Numbered from the stretch's first letter, positions 1 through 8,952 are shown. The stretch is DNA of 64,000 nt from CAVQLX01 sp963811605 (GCA_963811605.1 CAWESA010000010.1:992001-1056000), one strand, 5' to 3'. Notes: generated by a model not told the origin, from the letters alone. Numbers and translations are program-made.

Positions 1-216
1 CTCGCGAAACGTCTTCGGAAAGATCATGGCGCCATCGCGCTCGCCGCCGCGGAAATACGTGGCGATGGCCGCCGGCATCGGCCCGATGTGCTTCCACTGC
101 ATCAGGGCCATGGTCGCCATGCCGATCATGGCCAGCAGGAGGAAGCCGGTGTAGACGAGCCGCACCTCGACGCGTGCATCGCTGAGCAGGTAGCTCGACG
201 AGCCGAACACCCTCAT
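1..216 (-). CDS. Partial small membrane protein, last gene of the iron locus
   Basis: Leftward reading frame that begins MRVFGSSSYLL and runs off the left edge after 72 codons, so the C-terminus is missing. One clear hydrophobic segment (about residues 20-40, LVYTGFLLLAMIGMATMAL) is seen and nothing else is recognisable. Its ATG overlaps the TGA of the apbE gene (ATGA), which implies translational coupling and membership of the FTR1-FMN_bind-ApbE operon. By position it may be a membrane component that passes electrons to, or works with, the flavinylated protein, but this is inference from context only. Confidence 0.6.
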   Translation of the reverse strand, partial: MRVFGSSSYLLSDARVEVRLVYTGFLLLAMIGMATMALMQWKHIGPMPAAIATYFRGGERDGAMIFPKTFRE

Positions 217-1202
217 CGCAGCGGCTCTTCGCGCGCCGCGAGGACGTGGGGCACCGCCAGCGGCGTCCAGGCGGCCGCCGGACCGGCCACGTCGGCGCGG
301 ATCGCGGCCGGCCCGATGTGGATCGCCGCCGTCGCCCCTGCGCGCCGGACGCGCGAGACACCATCGCGGCCCCAGACGAGCAACGCCTTGGTCCACGCCT
401 CCGCATCCGTCGCCGACGACGCGACGACCACGGCCACCGCATCGTCCTCGAGCGGGTGGCCGGTGCCCGGGTCGAGCACGTGCGCGACGCGTCCCGCGCG
501 CTTGCCGTCGCTGCCATAGGTGGCGGACACGGACGCTGCGGCGTCGCGCAGGCCGAGCCAGCCCACCGTGGTGCCCGGATCGGATCCGCGCACGGCGAGG
601 CGCCAGCGCGACGCGCCCGGCGGCGCACCCAGCGCGAACAGGCTGCTCTCCCCGAGACTGACGAGCGCGAACGACACGCCGGCCTCGCGCAGACGTGCCG
701 CGCACGCGTCGACCGCCCAGCCCTTGGCGATGCCGTCGAAGTCGACGCGGGCGCCCATCCCGAGCCGGACGCGATCCCCGTGCACGCGGACCGCGTTCCC
801 GCGCGAGGCGATGCGCGCCGCCTCCACCTCGGCCTCGCTGGGCGGCGCCGGACGGCGCCAGAGCGCCGTCAGCGGCCCCACGCGCACGTCGAAGGCGCCG
901 TCGGACGCCCTCGAGAGGGCGAGCGAGCGGGCGAGGAGGCCGGCCATGTCCGGGCTCACGGTGGCGGTGCCCGGCGCGGCGGCGTTCAACCGCGCCAGCT
1001 CGCTGGTCGCGCTCCAGCGCGAGAACACCTCGTCGAGCCGCCGGACGTCACGGAAGCACGCCGTCATGCCGGCCGCGGCGCCGGGACCGCCGGCGGTGAT
1101 GCGCAGATACGTCCCCATCACGTAGTGCACCTGCGTGAGCGGCTCGGCGCGGACGGCGCACGGGAGCGCGGCGAGGATCACCGCCAGCCAGGGTCGCCTC
1201 AC
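213..1202 (-). CDS. apbE: ApbE-type FAD:protein FMN transferase
   Basis: 329-residue exported protein. It starts at a GTG that overlaps the stop of the upstream gene (GTGA) and has a signal peptide (VRRPWLAVILAALPCAVRA). The ApbE fold is visible from HYVMGTYLRIT onward, with the family signatures VDFDGIAKGWAVD and, near the C-terminus, HVLDPGTGHPL and the TDAEAWTKALLVWG block. ApbE enzymes transfer FMN from FAD to a Ser/Thr of FMN_bind domains in the periplasm. The gene directly before it encodes such a domain with a candidate acceptor threonine, so enzyme and substrate are made from coupled genes. A longer in-frame start exists upstream, but it would overlap the FMN-binding gene extensively and lacks a signal peptide, so the GTG is preferred. 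Confidence 0.88.
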   Translation of the reverse strand: MRRPWLAVILAALPCAVRAEPLTQVHYVMGTYLRITAGGPGAAAGMTACFRDVRRLDEVFSRWSATSELARLNAAAPGTATVSPDMAGLLARSLALSRASDGAFDVRVGPLTALWRRPAPPSEAEVEAARIASRGNAVRVHGDRVRLGMGARVDFDGIAKGWAVDACAARLREAGVSFALVSLGESSLFALGAPPGASRWRLAVRGSDPGTTVGWLGLRDAAASVSATYGSDGKRAGRVAHVLDPGTGHPLEDDAVAVVVASSATDAEAWTKALLVWGRDGVSRVRRAGATAAIHIGPAAIRADVAGPAAAWTPLAVPHVLAAREEPLR

Positions 1203-1786
1203 CGCGCGGCTCCGGCCACGCGGCCGTCGCGGGGTGCGGATTCGTCGAGGGCGGCCACCAGCGCCTGCGCCTTGCGAACGGCCCGGCTCGCGGCATCGAC
1301 CGACAGGGTCGCGCCGGCGATGTTCTTGATGTCCGAGCCGCTGCGCAGCTGGTCGGCCGGCGCCTTGCCGCGATACTGGCGCAGGAACCGCGTCGTGCGC
1401 ACCTCGCCGCCGTAGGCCTCGCGGTATGCCATGACCGCGACGTCCTGCACGCTGCGATCCGGCCTGAGCCCGACGACGAAGGTGATCGGCCGGTGCTTGC
1501 CGATCTCCTCGACCACCACGGCGCGCCCGACCGCAGAGCCTCCGCGCGAGGCCGTGAACACGGCGTAGTGCTCCTCCCACATCGAGGGCTGCGTGCCGTC
1601 TAGCTCGTGCATCATCTTGTCGCGCAGCGCGGGCGTCGACTCGACGTCCTGACGCTCGAAATGGTCGGCGTCGGGGAACACCGCGCCCGGGGCCTGCTGC
1701 TCGTCGAGGAACTGGCCCTCCTGCGCCCGCGCGGAGACGGCGGAGACGGTCATGGCGAGCCCGAGGAGCACGGCGAGCCGGATCAC
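1199..1786 (-). CDS. Exported FMN-binding domain protein (ApbE substrate)
   Basis: 195-residue protein starting at GTG (GTGA overlap with the FTR1 stop), with signal peptide VIRLAVLLGLAMTVSAVSARA. The C-terminal half is an FMN_bind domain of the NqrC/RnfG type. The sequence SGSDIKNIAGATLS contains the flavinylation-type motif AGAT, with Thr160 as the likely residue that receives FMN through a phosphoester bond. Before it, the DVAVMAYREAYGGEV and FLRQYRGK blocks match the family. The protein sits between the FTR1-cytochrome c gene and apbE, so it probably shuttles electrons at the cell surface or periplasm during iron reduction or oxidation coupled to uptake. The direction of electron flow cannot be told from sequence. 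Confidence 0.82.
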   Translation of the reverse strand: MIRLAVLLGLAMTVSAVSARAQEGQFLDEQQAPGAVFPDADHFERQDVESTPALRDKMMHELDGTQPSMWEEHYAVFTASRGGSAVGRAVVVEEIGKHRPITFVVGLRPDRSVQDVAVMAYREAYGGEVRTTRFLRQYRGKAPADQLRSGSDIKNIAGATLSVDAASRAVRKAQALVAALDESAPRDGRVAGAAR

Positions 1787-3935
1787 GCCCGCCTCCCGCC
1801 CGAGGCCAGCTGCGCGTCGGGCATGCGCTCCGCCCGGCCGCGCCGCCACGTGACCAGCAGCGCGAGCAGCAAGGCCGCCACCAGGACGCCCTGCGCGACC
1901 AGCGTCTCGACGCTCGGAAACACGCCGAGCACCGGGATGCGCGGGACCCCGACCACCGGCGTGAGGCCGATCAGCCCCGATTCCTGCAGCTCGAACACGC
2001 CACGGCCGGCGAACACGATCGCCATCAGGTAGAGGAAGGCGCCGGTCAGCAGGAAGAACGGACGGATCGGGATGCGAAGCCCGAGACGGTTCATCGCGAC
2101 CCACACCGCGGCGAGCACGAGCAGTCCGCACACGAAGCCGGCGAGGACCATCATGTCGCCGGCGGGCGCTCCACCGATGAGCGCCTGGTAGAAGAGCACG
2201 GTCTCGAACCCTTCGCGGTAGACGGCGAGGAAGGAGGTCGCGGCGAGGGCGCCGGCGCTGCCCGCGGCGACCGCCTGCTTCACCTTGCCCTGGATGAAGC
2301 GCTGCCAGCGCTCCGCCTCGGCCTTCGAGATGAGCCAGTAGCTCACCCAGAACAGCACGCCGGCGGCGAGGAGCATGGCGGCGCCCTCGAGTCCTTCGCG
2401 CGCGGTCGGATGCAGGGTGAAGACGGTGGAGAGCATGAAGGCGGTGGTGAGGCTGGCGACGACGCCGAGGCCGGCGCCGGTCCACAGGGGCCGCACCAGC
2501 GCCACCTGGCCGCTGCGCCGCACGTACGCCAGCAGCGCCCCGACGATCAGGACGATCTCGAAGCCCTCGCGCAGGATGATCCCGGCCGACTGGACGAAGC
2601 GGGCCCAGTCGCCGCCACTCGCATCGAGCAGCCCGAGCGCCGCCTCGAGGTGACGGTGGAGCCGGGCGACCTCGGTCTCCAGCGCCGGCGATACCGCGGT
2701 GCCGGGCTCGCGGAGCGCGTTGCGCACGCGGACGAATCCCTCCTCGACACGCGCGACCGCTTCCGGGTCGATGGCGCCGAGGCGCTTCTCCACCGGCTCG
2801 AAGCGCATGTAGGCGTCGGTGGCGACGGCGCCGGCATCGGCCTCGCCGCGACGTCGCACGGCGATGGCCTCGTCGAGCAGCCGGTGCGATTCTGCCACCG
2901 CCCTGGCAGCCTGCGCAGCCAGTCCACCCGCGGGCTGCGCGACGGCGCTCGCCGTCGTCGCCCCCGGGCGTTCCGAGCCGAGGCCGCCGAGGGAGAGCAT
3001 GCGCTGCCAGGCAACCACCTTCCAGCGTTGCTCGTCGTCCAGGACCGAGGCGAAGCCCGGCATCGCCGTGCCCGCCACGCCCGAGGTGACGATCTGCCAT
3101 GAGCCGCGCGTCGGTCTGCTCCGTGAGGCCCGGCCAGCCGCAGATCGGGAACGGGATCGGGTAGCGCGGCCGCCTGCGGGCCGTCGCCGGCCCCGCCGGC
3201 GCCGTGGCAGCCGGCGCATCGCGCCTGGTACAGGGTCCGGCCCTCGGCCAGCGACGCCGGCGAGTGCGACAGCGTCCAGAGATACGCCACCGTGTCCCAG
3301 CGCTGCTGCACGTCGAGCGCGTCCGCCCACTCCGGCATGCCCGCCCGCCGGCGACCGACGCTGATGACGTTGAAGAAGTCGCGGGGCGTCTCGCTACGCA
3401 TGAATGCCCGGTTCCTGAAGCTCGCCGGCGTGAGGCCGAGGCGCTTCGCCTCCTCGCCACCGCCGTCGCCGCTCGCGCCGTGACAGCCGGCGCAGTTCTC
3501 GCGGAACAGCGCCTCGCCTCGCGCCGCCGACGGCGCGGCGGGCGGCATCGGATCGTCGCGCACGCCGGTACGCTCGCTGACGGCGGCGGCGACGCCGCGG
3601 ACGCCCTCCTCGAAGGCCGCGACCGGCACGGTGTGCGCGTCGAGCTCGGCGCCGACGGCGGCGAGGCGAGCGGGCTCGACGGCGGCGAGGCGACCGTTCA
3701 GATCGCGCGCTTCGGCCAGCAGGAGCTTCGCCTCCTCGAGCTCGATCGTCCGCACCAGCCGCCCGTGCTCGTCGAAGGCCTCGCGATACTCGCCGGCCAC
3801 TCCGGCGAGGAGGGTCAGGAGCCGTCGTGCGTCGGCGGTCCGCTCCGCGCTCGACGCCGCCGCCGAGCGCGTCGGGGCGGCTGCGAGCAGCAGGAGGAGG
3901 AGACAGCAGACCTGGAAGCGGGAGAGGCGCGCCAT
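1783..3935 (-). CDS. FTR1-family iron permease fused to two cytochrome c modules (frame broken)
   Basis: Reading from ATG at 3935: signal peptide (residues 1-27), a helical region, then two haem-binding sites, CAGCH at about residues 148-152 and 240-244. The membrane permease follows with two REGFE motifs (ILREGFEIVLI and AVYREGFETVLFY), the iron-binding REXXE signature of FTR1 transporters, and about seven hydrophobic segments. Such haem-permease fusions are known in bacterial Fe(II)/Fe(III) uptake. The frame is disturbed twice within about 40 bp after the second haem domain: an apparent extra G near 3127-3135 and a two-base loss near 3092-3100. With both corrected the product is about 717 residues, the usual size for the fusion. 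Sequencing error or a recent mutation are both possible. First gene of the coupled operon, behind a Fur-box candidate. Confidence 0.82.
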
Positions 3936-3947
3936 GACACTCGATAT

Positions 3948-3962
3948 TGAAAGTCACTTTCA
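3948..3962 (-). promoter_or_regulatory. Fur box candidate upstream of the FTR1 operon
   Basis: TGAAAGTCACTTTCA is a perfect 7-1-7 inverted repeat. It agrees with the outer and central positions of the classical Fur 7-1-7 consensus (TGAtAATnATTaTCA). It lies in an AT-richer patch only 12 bp before the FTR1 start codon and downstream of the fur gene on the same strand, which is a good position for iron-dependent repression of the permease operon. Confidence 0.65.
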
Positions 3963-4028
3963 GTTACTGCGGGGACCTGCTCGGTGTCAACCGGCAGCCC
4001 GCAGCCCGTCCCGGTGACGCGCCGCGAC

Positions 4029-4508
4029 TCAGACCTGCTGCACGCCCCGGTGGGTGCGGCCGCTCGCCGCGCGGCCCTCCCGGCACTCGGCGCAGATGCC
4101 GTAGAGCTCCATGCGGTGCCGGCTCACGACGAAGCCGAGAAACCGGGCGATGCGCTCCTGCAGCTTCTCGAGCTCCTGGCTGTTGAACTCGACGATCTTG
4201 CCGCAGCGCTCGCAGATGATGTGGTCGTGGTGCTGCTCCTCGGCCTCCGTGGGCTCGTAGCGCGCCTGGCCGTCGTCGAAGTGCCGTTCGTCGGCCAGGC
4301 CGACCTCCTTCAGCAGCTTGAGGGTGCGGTAGACGGTGGCGTAGCCGACCCGCGGGTTCACCTTCTTGACGGCGGCGTGCAGCTCCTCGACCGACAGGTG
4401 CTCCCCTGCCCCGAAGAACACCTTGGCGATGTCGTCGCGCTGCGCGGTCGACTTGAGTCCCCGCTCGCGCAGCACCTGCTCGAAGAGCCGCATGCGGGGG
4501 CGCACCAT
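4029..4508 (-). CDS. fur: Ferric uptake regulator family protein
   Basis: 159-residue Fur protein. The N-terminal winged helix is visible in RLFEQVLRERGLKSTAQRDDIAKVFF and the recognition region VGYATVYRTLKLL. The metal-binding hinge and dimerisation half carry EEQHHDHIICERCGKIVEF and a second Cys pair in YGICAECREG, so the structural zinc site is complete. It acts as an iron-responsive DNA-binding repressor. It lies 93 bp before the FTR1 operon, with a palindromic Fur-box candidate in between, so it very likely controls that operon and perhaps itself. A 94-residue hypothetical gene precedes it by 9 bp. Confidence 0.92.
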   Translation of the reverse strand: MVRPRMRLFEQVLRERGLKSTAQRDDIAKVFFGAGEHLSVEELHAAVKKVNPRVGYATVYRTLKLLKEVGLADERHFDDGQARYEPTEAEEQHHDHIICERCGKIVEFNSQELEKLQERIARFLGFVVSRHRMELYGICAECREGRAASGRTHRGVQQV

Positions 4509-4517
4509 GAGGACGTC

Positions 4518-4802
4518 CTACGCCGCCGCGTCGCCCCGCCGCTCGAGCAGGCGCCGGAGCTCCGGCGAGACGTACTGCGTTTCCAGATCGCGGCCGTCGA
4601 GCGCCGCGAGCAGCACCTCGAGCCGCTCGCCGGACGTCAGGTGGCGATCGAGAAAGATGACGTCCTCGCCGCGCACGCGGCACAGGCCGCTGCGGACCCG
4701 GTAGCCCACCTCGCGCAGCAGGATCTCCTCGCGCACGCGGATACCGAGCTTCTCCGCCAGACCCTTCAGCTCCTCGCAGAGCGCCTCGTCACGCCGGCCC
4801 AC
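4518..4802 (-). CDS. Small hypothetical protein upstream of fur
   Basis: 94-residue soluble, charged protein starting at GTG. Visible stretches include LGIRVREEILLREVGYRVRSGLCRVRGEDVIFLDRHL followed by a short helical tail. I do not recognise a family. Its stop is 9 bp from the fur start on the same strand, so the two are probably cotranscribed. Codon use looks normal for the window and the protein has no signal peptide or membrane segment. Confidence 0.7.
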   Translation of the reverse strand: MGRRDEALCEELKGLAEKLGIRVREEILLREVGYRVRSGLCRVRGEDVIFLDRHLTSGERLEVLLAALDGRDLETQYVSPELRRLLERRGDAAA

Positions 4803-4923
4803 GGGCAGGTTGTGGCGGGCGGGCTGCGCGTTTGCAAGCGGCCGGGAGGCGATTCCCCCACCGCGCGGCCTTGCGCACCCACCGGCCCCGGGCTACAGGC
4901 GGGACGGACGGAGGGCTCGGGCC

Positions 4924-5763
4924 ATGGTGAAGAGCATCCTGGTCGCGCTCGACGGCTCGCAGCATGCCGACAGCGCGCTCGAGAACGGCCTCTGGCTGGC
5001 GCATCGCCTGCGGGCCAGGCTGATCGGCCTCCACGTCCTCGACATCGTGTCCATCGAGGGGTCGTTCCTGCACGACGTCTCCGGATCGCTCGGCTTCGAG
5101 CCCTATCTCGACTTCTCGTCGAAGATGCGTGAGGCCCTCCAGGAGCGCGGCAACGTCCTCCTCGAGGCCTTCCGGACGAAGTGCGAGCAAGCCGGCGTGC
5201 CGTGCGAGACGGCGCTCCCGATGGGCATCGTGGCGAACGAGATCTGCGACCAGGCCCGCATCGCAGACCTGGTGATCGTCGGGCGGCGCGGCGTCAACGA
5301 GCAATTCTCCAGCGGGCTGCTCGGCAGCACGACCGAGTCCGTCACCCGCAAGAGTCCCAAGCCGGTGCTGGTGACACCGGTCGCCTGGAAGGAGATCACG
5401 CGGCCGCTGCTCGCGTACGACGGCTCGCAGCGCGCCAGCGCCGCGCTGCACGCCGCCGCCGAGCTGACGTCGTCGCTCGGGCTGCCGCTCACCGTCGTCC
5501 ACGTCGCGAAGGAGACCGGCGGCGAGGGGGATCGGGCGCTGGCGGAGGCGCAGCGCTATCTGCAGTCCTACGAGGTGGCGGTGACGGTGCGCCCGCTCTC
5601 CGGCCCGCCCCACCAGCGCATCGTCGACGTGCTGCGCGACGGCGGCTACGATCTCCTGTTCATCGGCGCGTACGGCCACTCGCGCATCATCGAGATGGTG
5701 CTCGGCAGCACGACGGAATACGTGCTGCGCAACAGCGACGCGGCGGTCTTCCTGGCGCGTTGA
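4924..5763 (+). CDS. Tandem universal stress protein (two UspA domains)
   Basis: 279-residue protein made of two UspA folds. The first opens with MVKSILVALDGSQHADSALENGLWLAHRL and ends with the nucleotide-loop region LVIVGRRGVNEQFSSGLLGSTTESV. The second opens at LLAYDGSQRASAALHAAAEL and ends with LLFIGAYGHSRIIEMVLGSTTEYVLR. Both carry the G-2x-G-9x-G(S/T) pattern of ATP-binding Usp proteins. Start chosen at ATG 4924 because a GGAGGG ribosome site ends 8 bases before it. Such proteins help cells survive stress and starvation; a specific partner is not evident. It is convergent with the PHA regulator gene. Confidence 0.9.
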   Translation: MVKSILVALDGSQHADSALENGLWLAHRLRARLIGLHVLDIVSIEGSFLHDVSGSLGFEPYLDFSSKMREALQERGNVLLEAFRTKCEQAGVPCETALPMGIVANEICDQARIADLVIVGRRGVNEQFSSGLLGSTTESVTRKSPKPVLVTPVAWKEITRPLLAYDGSQRASAALHAAAELTSSLGLPLTVVHVAKETGGEGDRALAEAQRYLQSYEVAVTVRPLSGPPHQRIVDVLRDGGYDLLFIGAYGHSRIIEMVLGSTTEYVLRNSDAAVFLAR

Positions 5764-5783
5764 TTCCGGCCCGGCGGCCGTGA

Positions 5784-6359
5784 TCAGCCGGGACCGGCGC
5801 CGTTGCGATCGGCGCGGTCCGGCCCGTCCTCGTTGCCGGGACGGAGCCGCGCGATGCGCGCCTCGAGCATGCGGGCCGTGCGCTCGATGCGCTGCAGCTC
5901 ACGCTGGAGCGTCGGACTTCCCGTGAACCGCTCCACCTGCCGCCGCACCACCTCGTCGAAGTTGCGCTGGATGTCGGTGAGGCGCTCGGCGATCGACGAG
6001 ATGCCTTGCACGCCCTCCTGCATCCGCTCCTGGACCCGCGTCTTGGCCGCCTCGGCGGCGGGGCGGATGGCGTCGATGCCGCTCTCGACCGTGGCCGCGA
6101 GATTCTGCAGCGCCGACTCGCCGTGCTGGATCAGCTCGCGCATCATCCGCAGCGAGAGCAGCCCGCTCTTCTTGCGCTCTTCCTCGAGGATGATCTGCGC
6201 GAACGTGACGGCGGTGAGGTCTTCGCCGCTCTCGTTCTCGAGGATCTTCACTTCCTCTCCGCCCTTCACCCAGCGAGCGATCTCGTCGAGGGTCACGTAG
6301 CGGCTCTCGCTCGTGTCGTACAGCTTGCGGTTGCTGTACCTCTTGACGAGGCGCGGCAT
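5784..6359 (-). CDS. phaR: Polyhydroxyalkanoate synthesis regulator (PhaR type)
   Basis: 191-residue protein. The N-terminal 60 residues (MPRLVKRYSNRKLYDTSESRYVTLDEIARWVKGG) form the PHB/PHA accumulation regulator DNA-binding domain, followed by the typical VTFAQIILEEERK segment. The rest is long amphipathic helix with phasin-like character (residues 80-175). In known systems PhaR binds both DNA and PHA granules and represses phasin genes. No PHA synthase lies in this window, so the target genes must be elsewhere. The assignment rests on the very characteristic N-terminus. Confidence 0.88.
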   Translation of the reverse strand: MPRLVKRYSNRKLYDTSESRYVTLDEIARWVKGGEEVKILENESGEDLTAVTFAQIILEEERKKSGLLSLRMMRELIQHGESALQNLAATVESGIDAIRPAAEAAKTRVQERMQEGVQGISSIAERLTDIQRNFDEVVRRQVERFTGSPTLQRELQRIERTARMLEARIARLRPGNEDGPDRADRNGAGPG

Positions 6360-6435
6360 GGGTTCGGGTTATCACAGGGTCCGGTATGCGTAAACCGGAG
6401 CACGCTTTTCTCACAGCCCACCACGAGCACCCGCC

Positions 6436-6470
6436 CTAGAGGCTGCCCGCTTCGTGGGCATCTACTCTAG
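6436..6470 (-). terminator. Stem-loop at the end of pyrF
   Basis: CTAGAG at 6436-6441 pairs with CTCTAG at 6465-6470, and an inner GCCC/GGGC pair lies between them, giving a hairpin that starts inside the pyrF stop codon. It is well placed to end the proS-pyrF transcript, but no T run follows on the minus strand, so it may act only with Rho or as an RNA-stabilising 3' end. Confidence 0.35.
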
Positions 6471-7234
6471 CGACTGCCCTGGCGCGTTCGCGATGACAGG
6501 AGGCCCCGTGCCATGTCGGCCAGGACCTCGCGCGCGACGGCCAGGGGATCGGCGGCGTCCCGGATCGGACGCCCCACGACCAGGTAGTCGGCGCCGGTGC
6601 GCATCGCCTCGCCGGGCGTCAGGACGCGCTTCTGATCGTCCAGCGAGGCCGTGGGGGGACGGATCCCGGGCGTCACGATGAGAAAGCCTGCGCCGGCCTG
6701 CCGCCGGATGCGGGCGATCTCGAGCGGCGACGCGACCACGCCGTCCATCTCGGCCCGCCTGGCGAGACGTGCGAGGCGGACGACCTGATCCTCGACGTCG
6801 TCGTCGACGCCAACCAGACGAAGATCGCGGCGAGCGAGGCTCGTGAGGACCGTGACCGCGAGGATGCGGGGGCGGCGGAGGCCCTCGCGGCGACAGACGC
6901 GCGCCACGTCCTCGCGCGTGCGCGTCATCATGGCGAGGCTGCCGGACGCATGGAGGTCGAAGAAGCGGACGCCCAGCCGGGCCGCCTCGATGCCGGCCTT
7001 GGCGACGGTGGTCGGGATGTCGTGAAACTTGAGGTCGAGAAAGACGTCCCGGCCGTGGTGGTGCACCATCCGCACCACCTCGGGGCCGGCCTGCAGGAAG
7101 AGCTGCTTGCCGATCTTGAACGTCCCGACCTCGGAGGCCAGCTGGCGCACGAGCTGCTCGGCCTCGGCCAGCCGGTCGACGTCGAGCGCAAAGATGAGGC
7201 GGTGCCGCAGGCTGTCGCCGGACCGCCGCATCAT
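6467..7234 (-). CDS. pyrF: Orotidine 5'-phosphate decarboxylase
   Basis: 255-residue enzyme that decarboxylates OMP to UMP, the last step of de novo pyrimidine synthesis. The catalytic D-x-K-x-x-D signature is present as DLKFHDIPTTV (about residues 67-77). LIFALDV near the N-terminus and the phosphate-binding IVTPGIRP and DYLVVGRPI segments are also intact. Length is slightly over the usual 230-245 residues because of an N-terminal MMRRSGDSLRHR extension and a C-terminal Arg-rich tail. The start overlaps the proS stop by 4 bases, so the two genes are cotranscribed; no other pyr gene is in this window. Confidence 0.93.
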   Translation of the reverse strand: MMRRSGDSLRHRLIFALDVDRLAEAEQLVRQLASEVGTFKIGKQLFLQAGPEVVRMVHHHGRDVFLDLKFHDIPTTVAKAGIEAARLGVRFFDLHASGSLAMMTRTREDVARVCRREGLRRPRILAVTVLTSLARRDLRLVGVDDDVEDQVVRLARLARRAEMDGVVASPLEIARIRRQAGAGFLIVTPGIRPPTASLDDQKRVLTPGEAMRTGADYLVVGRPIRDAADPLAVAREVLADMARGLLSSRTRQGSR

Positions 7235-8952
7235 CGACGGAACGCCCGGTCCGCCACCATGGTCGCGACGCGGCCGGCGACCTCGCCCACCGGCACCTCC
7301 GCGACCTCGCTGCTCGCCCGCGCCTTCACCTCCACGCAGCCGCGGGCGAGCGCCCGCGGACCCACGGTCACGCGCACCGGCAGGCCGATCAGGTCGGCGT
7401 CCTTGAACTTCACGCCCGGGCGCTCGTCCCGGTCGTCGAGCAGCGCGTCCACGCCCGCGGCGTCGAGCTCGCCCGCGAGGCGCTCGGCGGTGTCGCGCAG
7501 CGTCGCATCGCCCGCGTTGACGGGCACGACGTGCGCGCCGAAGGGTGCGAGCGGCGCCGGCCAGACGATGCCGGCGGCGTCATGGTGTTGCTCGATCGCC
7601 GCCGCCACCGTGCGCGTGACGCCGATGCCGTAGCACCCCATCTCGATCGGCCGCTCCTGGCCGTCGGCCCCGAGGAAGGTCGCGCCCATGGCTCGCGAGT
7701 ACTTCGTGCCGAGGTAGAACACCTGCCCGACCTCGATGCCGCGATGGCTCTCGAAGACGCCCCCGTCGCAGCGCGGGCACGTGTCGCCGGCGCGCGCCTG
7801 ACGCAGGTCGGCGAACTGGACGTCCGGGAAGTCGCGCGCCTGGTCGACGCCGACCAGGTGCTCGTCGCCGCGGTTCGCACCCGTGGCCATGCCGGCCGAC
7901 CCGCGCAGCGACGCGTCGGCGAGCATGCGGGCGCCGAGACCCACCGGTCCCGCGTACCCGACCGGCGCGCCCGTGACCCGTTCGACCGTATGCTCGTCGG
8001 CCAGCGCCACCGCCTCGCCTCCGAGCGCCGCCTGCAGCTTCGTCTCCGAGACCTCGTGGTCGCCTCGCACGAGGACCGCGACCGGGTCGCCGCCGGCCGT
8101 CTGGTAGACCAGCGTCTTGACGAAGCGTTCGGGCGGAAGGCCGAGGAAGGCGCCCACCTCGTCCACCGTTCGCTTCCCGGGCGTCGCCACCTGTTCGAGC
8201 CCCCCGCCGCTGCCGGCGGGCGGCGCGGATGGCCGCACGTCCGCCTTCTCGACGTTGGCCGCGTAGCCGCAGCGCGCGCACGACACGATGGCGTCCTCGC
8301 CGGACCCGGCGAGGACCTGGAACTCGTGCGACAGGTCGCCGCCGATGTCCCCGGTATCCGCCTCCACGGCGCGGAAGGTGAGGCCGCAGCGCTCGAAGAT
8401 GCGCGCGTAGGCGTCGTACATCACCTGGTACTCGCGGCGTGCGTCGTCCACGTCGACGTGGAACGAGTACGCGTCCTTCATGATGAACTCGCGTCCGCGC
8501 ATGAGCCCGAAGCGCGGGCGGACCTCGTCGCGGAACTTGACCTGCACCTGGTAGAGGGTCTTCGGCAAGTCGCGATACGAGCGCACCTCGCGGCGCACCA
8601 GGTCGGTCACGACCTCCTCGTGGGTCGGTCCGAAGCAGAAGTCGCGCTCGTAGCGGTCCTTCAGGCGCAGCAGCGCCTTGCCGTACTTGTCCCATCGGCC
8701 GCTCTCCTGCCAGAGCTCGGCGGGGATCACCGCCGGCATCAGGATCTCCTGGGCCCCGGTGCGATCCATCTCCTCGCGCACGATCGTCTCGACCCGGCGC
8801 ACCGCGCGCAGACCGAGCGGCAGGAAGTCGTAGATGCCGCGCGCCACCTGACGGATCATCCCGGCGCGCACCATCAGCCGGTGGCTGACGACCTCGGCGT
8901 CGGCGGGATCGTCGCGCAGCGTCGGGACCAAAAGGCGTGACAGCCGGTTCAT
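7231..8952 (-). CDS. proS: Proline-tRNA ligase (bacterial type)
   Basis: 573-residue class II aminoacyl-tRNA synthetase that charges tRNA-Pro. Visible features in order: the catalytic motif 1 region (RLVPTLRDDPADAEVVSHRLMVRAG), motif 2 (QVKFRDEVRPRFGLMRGREFIMKDAYSF), an inserted editing domain (roughly residues 225-405, with GGDPVAVLVRGDHEVSETKL), motif 3 (MGCYGIGVTRTVAAAIEQ) and the C-terminal anticodon-binding domain. The length and the editing insert identify the bacterial-type enzyme. Coupled by a 4-base overlap to pyrF; the AhpD-like gene lies 73 bp upstream on the same strand. Confidence 0.95.
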   Translation of the reverse strand: MNRLSRLLVPTLRDDPADAEVVSHRLMVRAGMIRQVARGIYDFLPLGLRAVRRVETIVREEMDRTGAQEILMPAVIPAELWQESGRWDKYGKALLRLKDRYERDFCFGPTHEEVVTDLVRREVRSYRDLPKTLYQVQVKFRDEVRPRFGLMRGREFIMKDAYSFHVDVDDARREYQVMYDAYARIFERCGLTFRAVEADTGDIGGDLSHEFQVLAGSGEDAIVSCARCGYAANVEKADVRPSAPPAGSGGGLEQVATPGKRTVDEVGAFLGLPPERFVKTLVYQTAGGDPVAVLVRGDHEVSETKLQAALGGEAVALADEHTVERVTGAPVGYAGPVGLGARMLADASLRGSAGMATGANRGDEHLVGVDQARDFPDVQFADLRQARAGDTCPRCDGGVFESHRGIEVGQVFYLGTKYSRAMGATFLGADGQERPIEMGCYGIGVTRTVAAAIEQHHDAAGIVWPAPLAPFGAHVVPVNAGDATLRDTAERLAGELDAAGVDALLDDRDERPGVKFKDADLIGLPVRVTVGPRALARGCVEVKARASSEVAEVPVGEVAGRVATMVADRAFRR

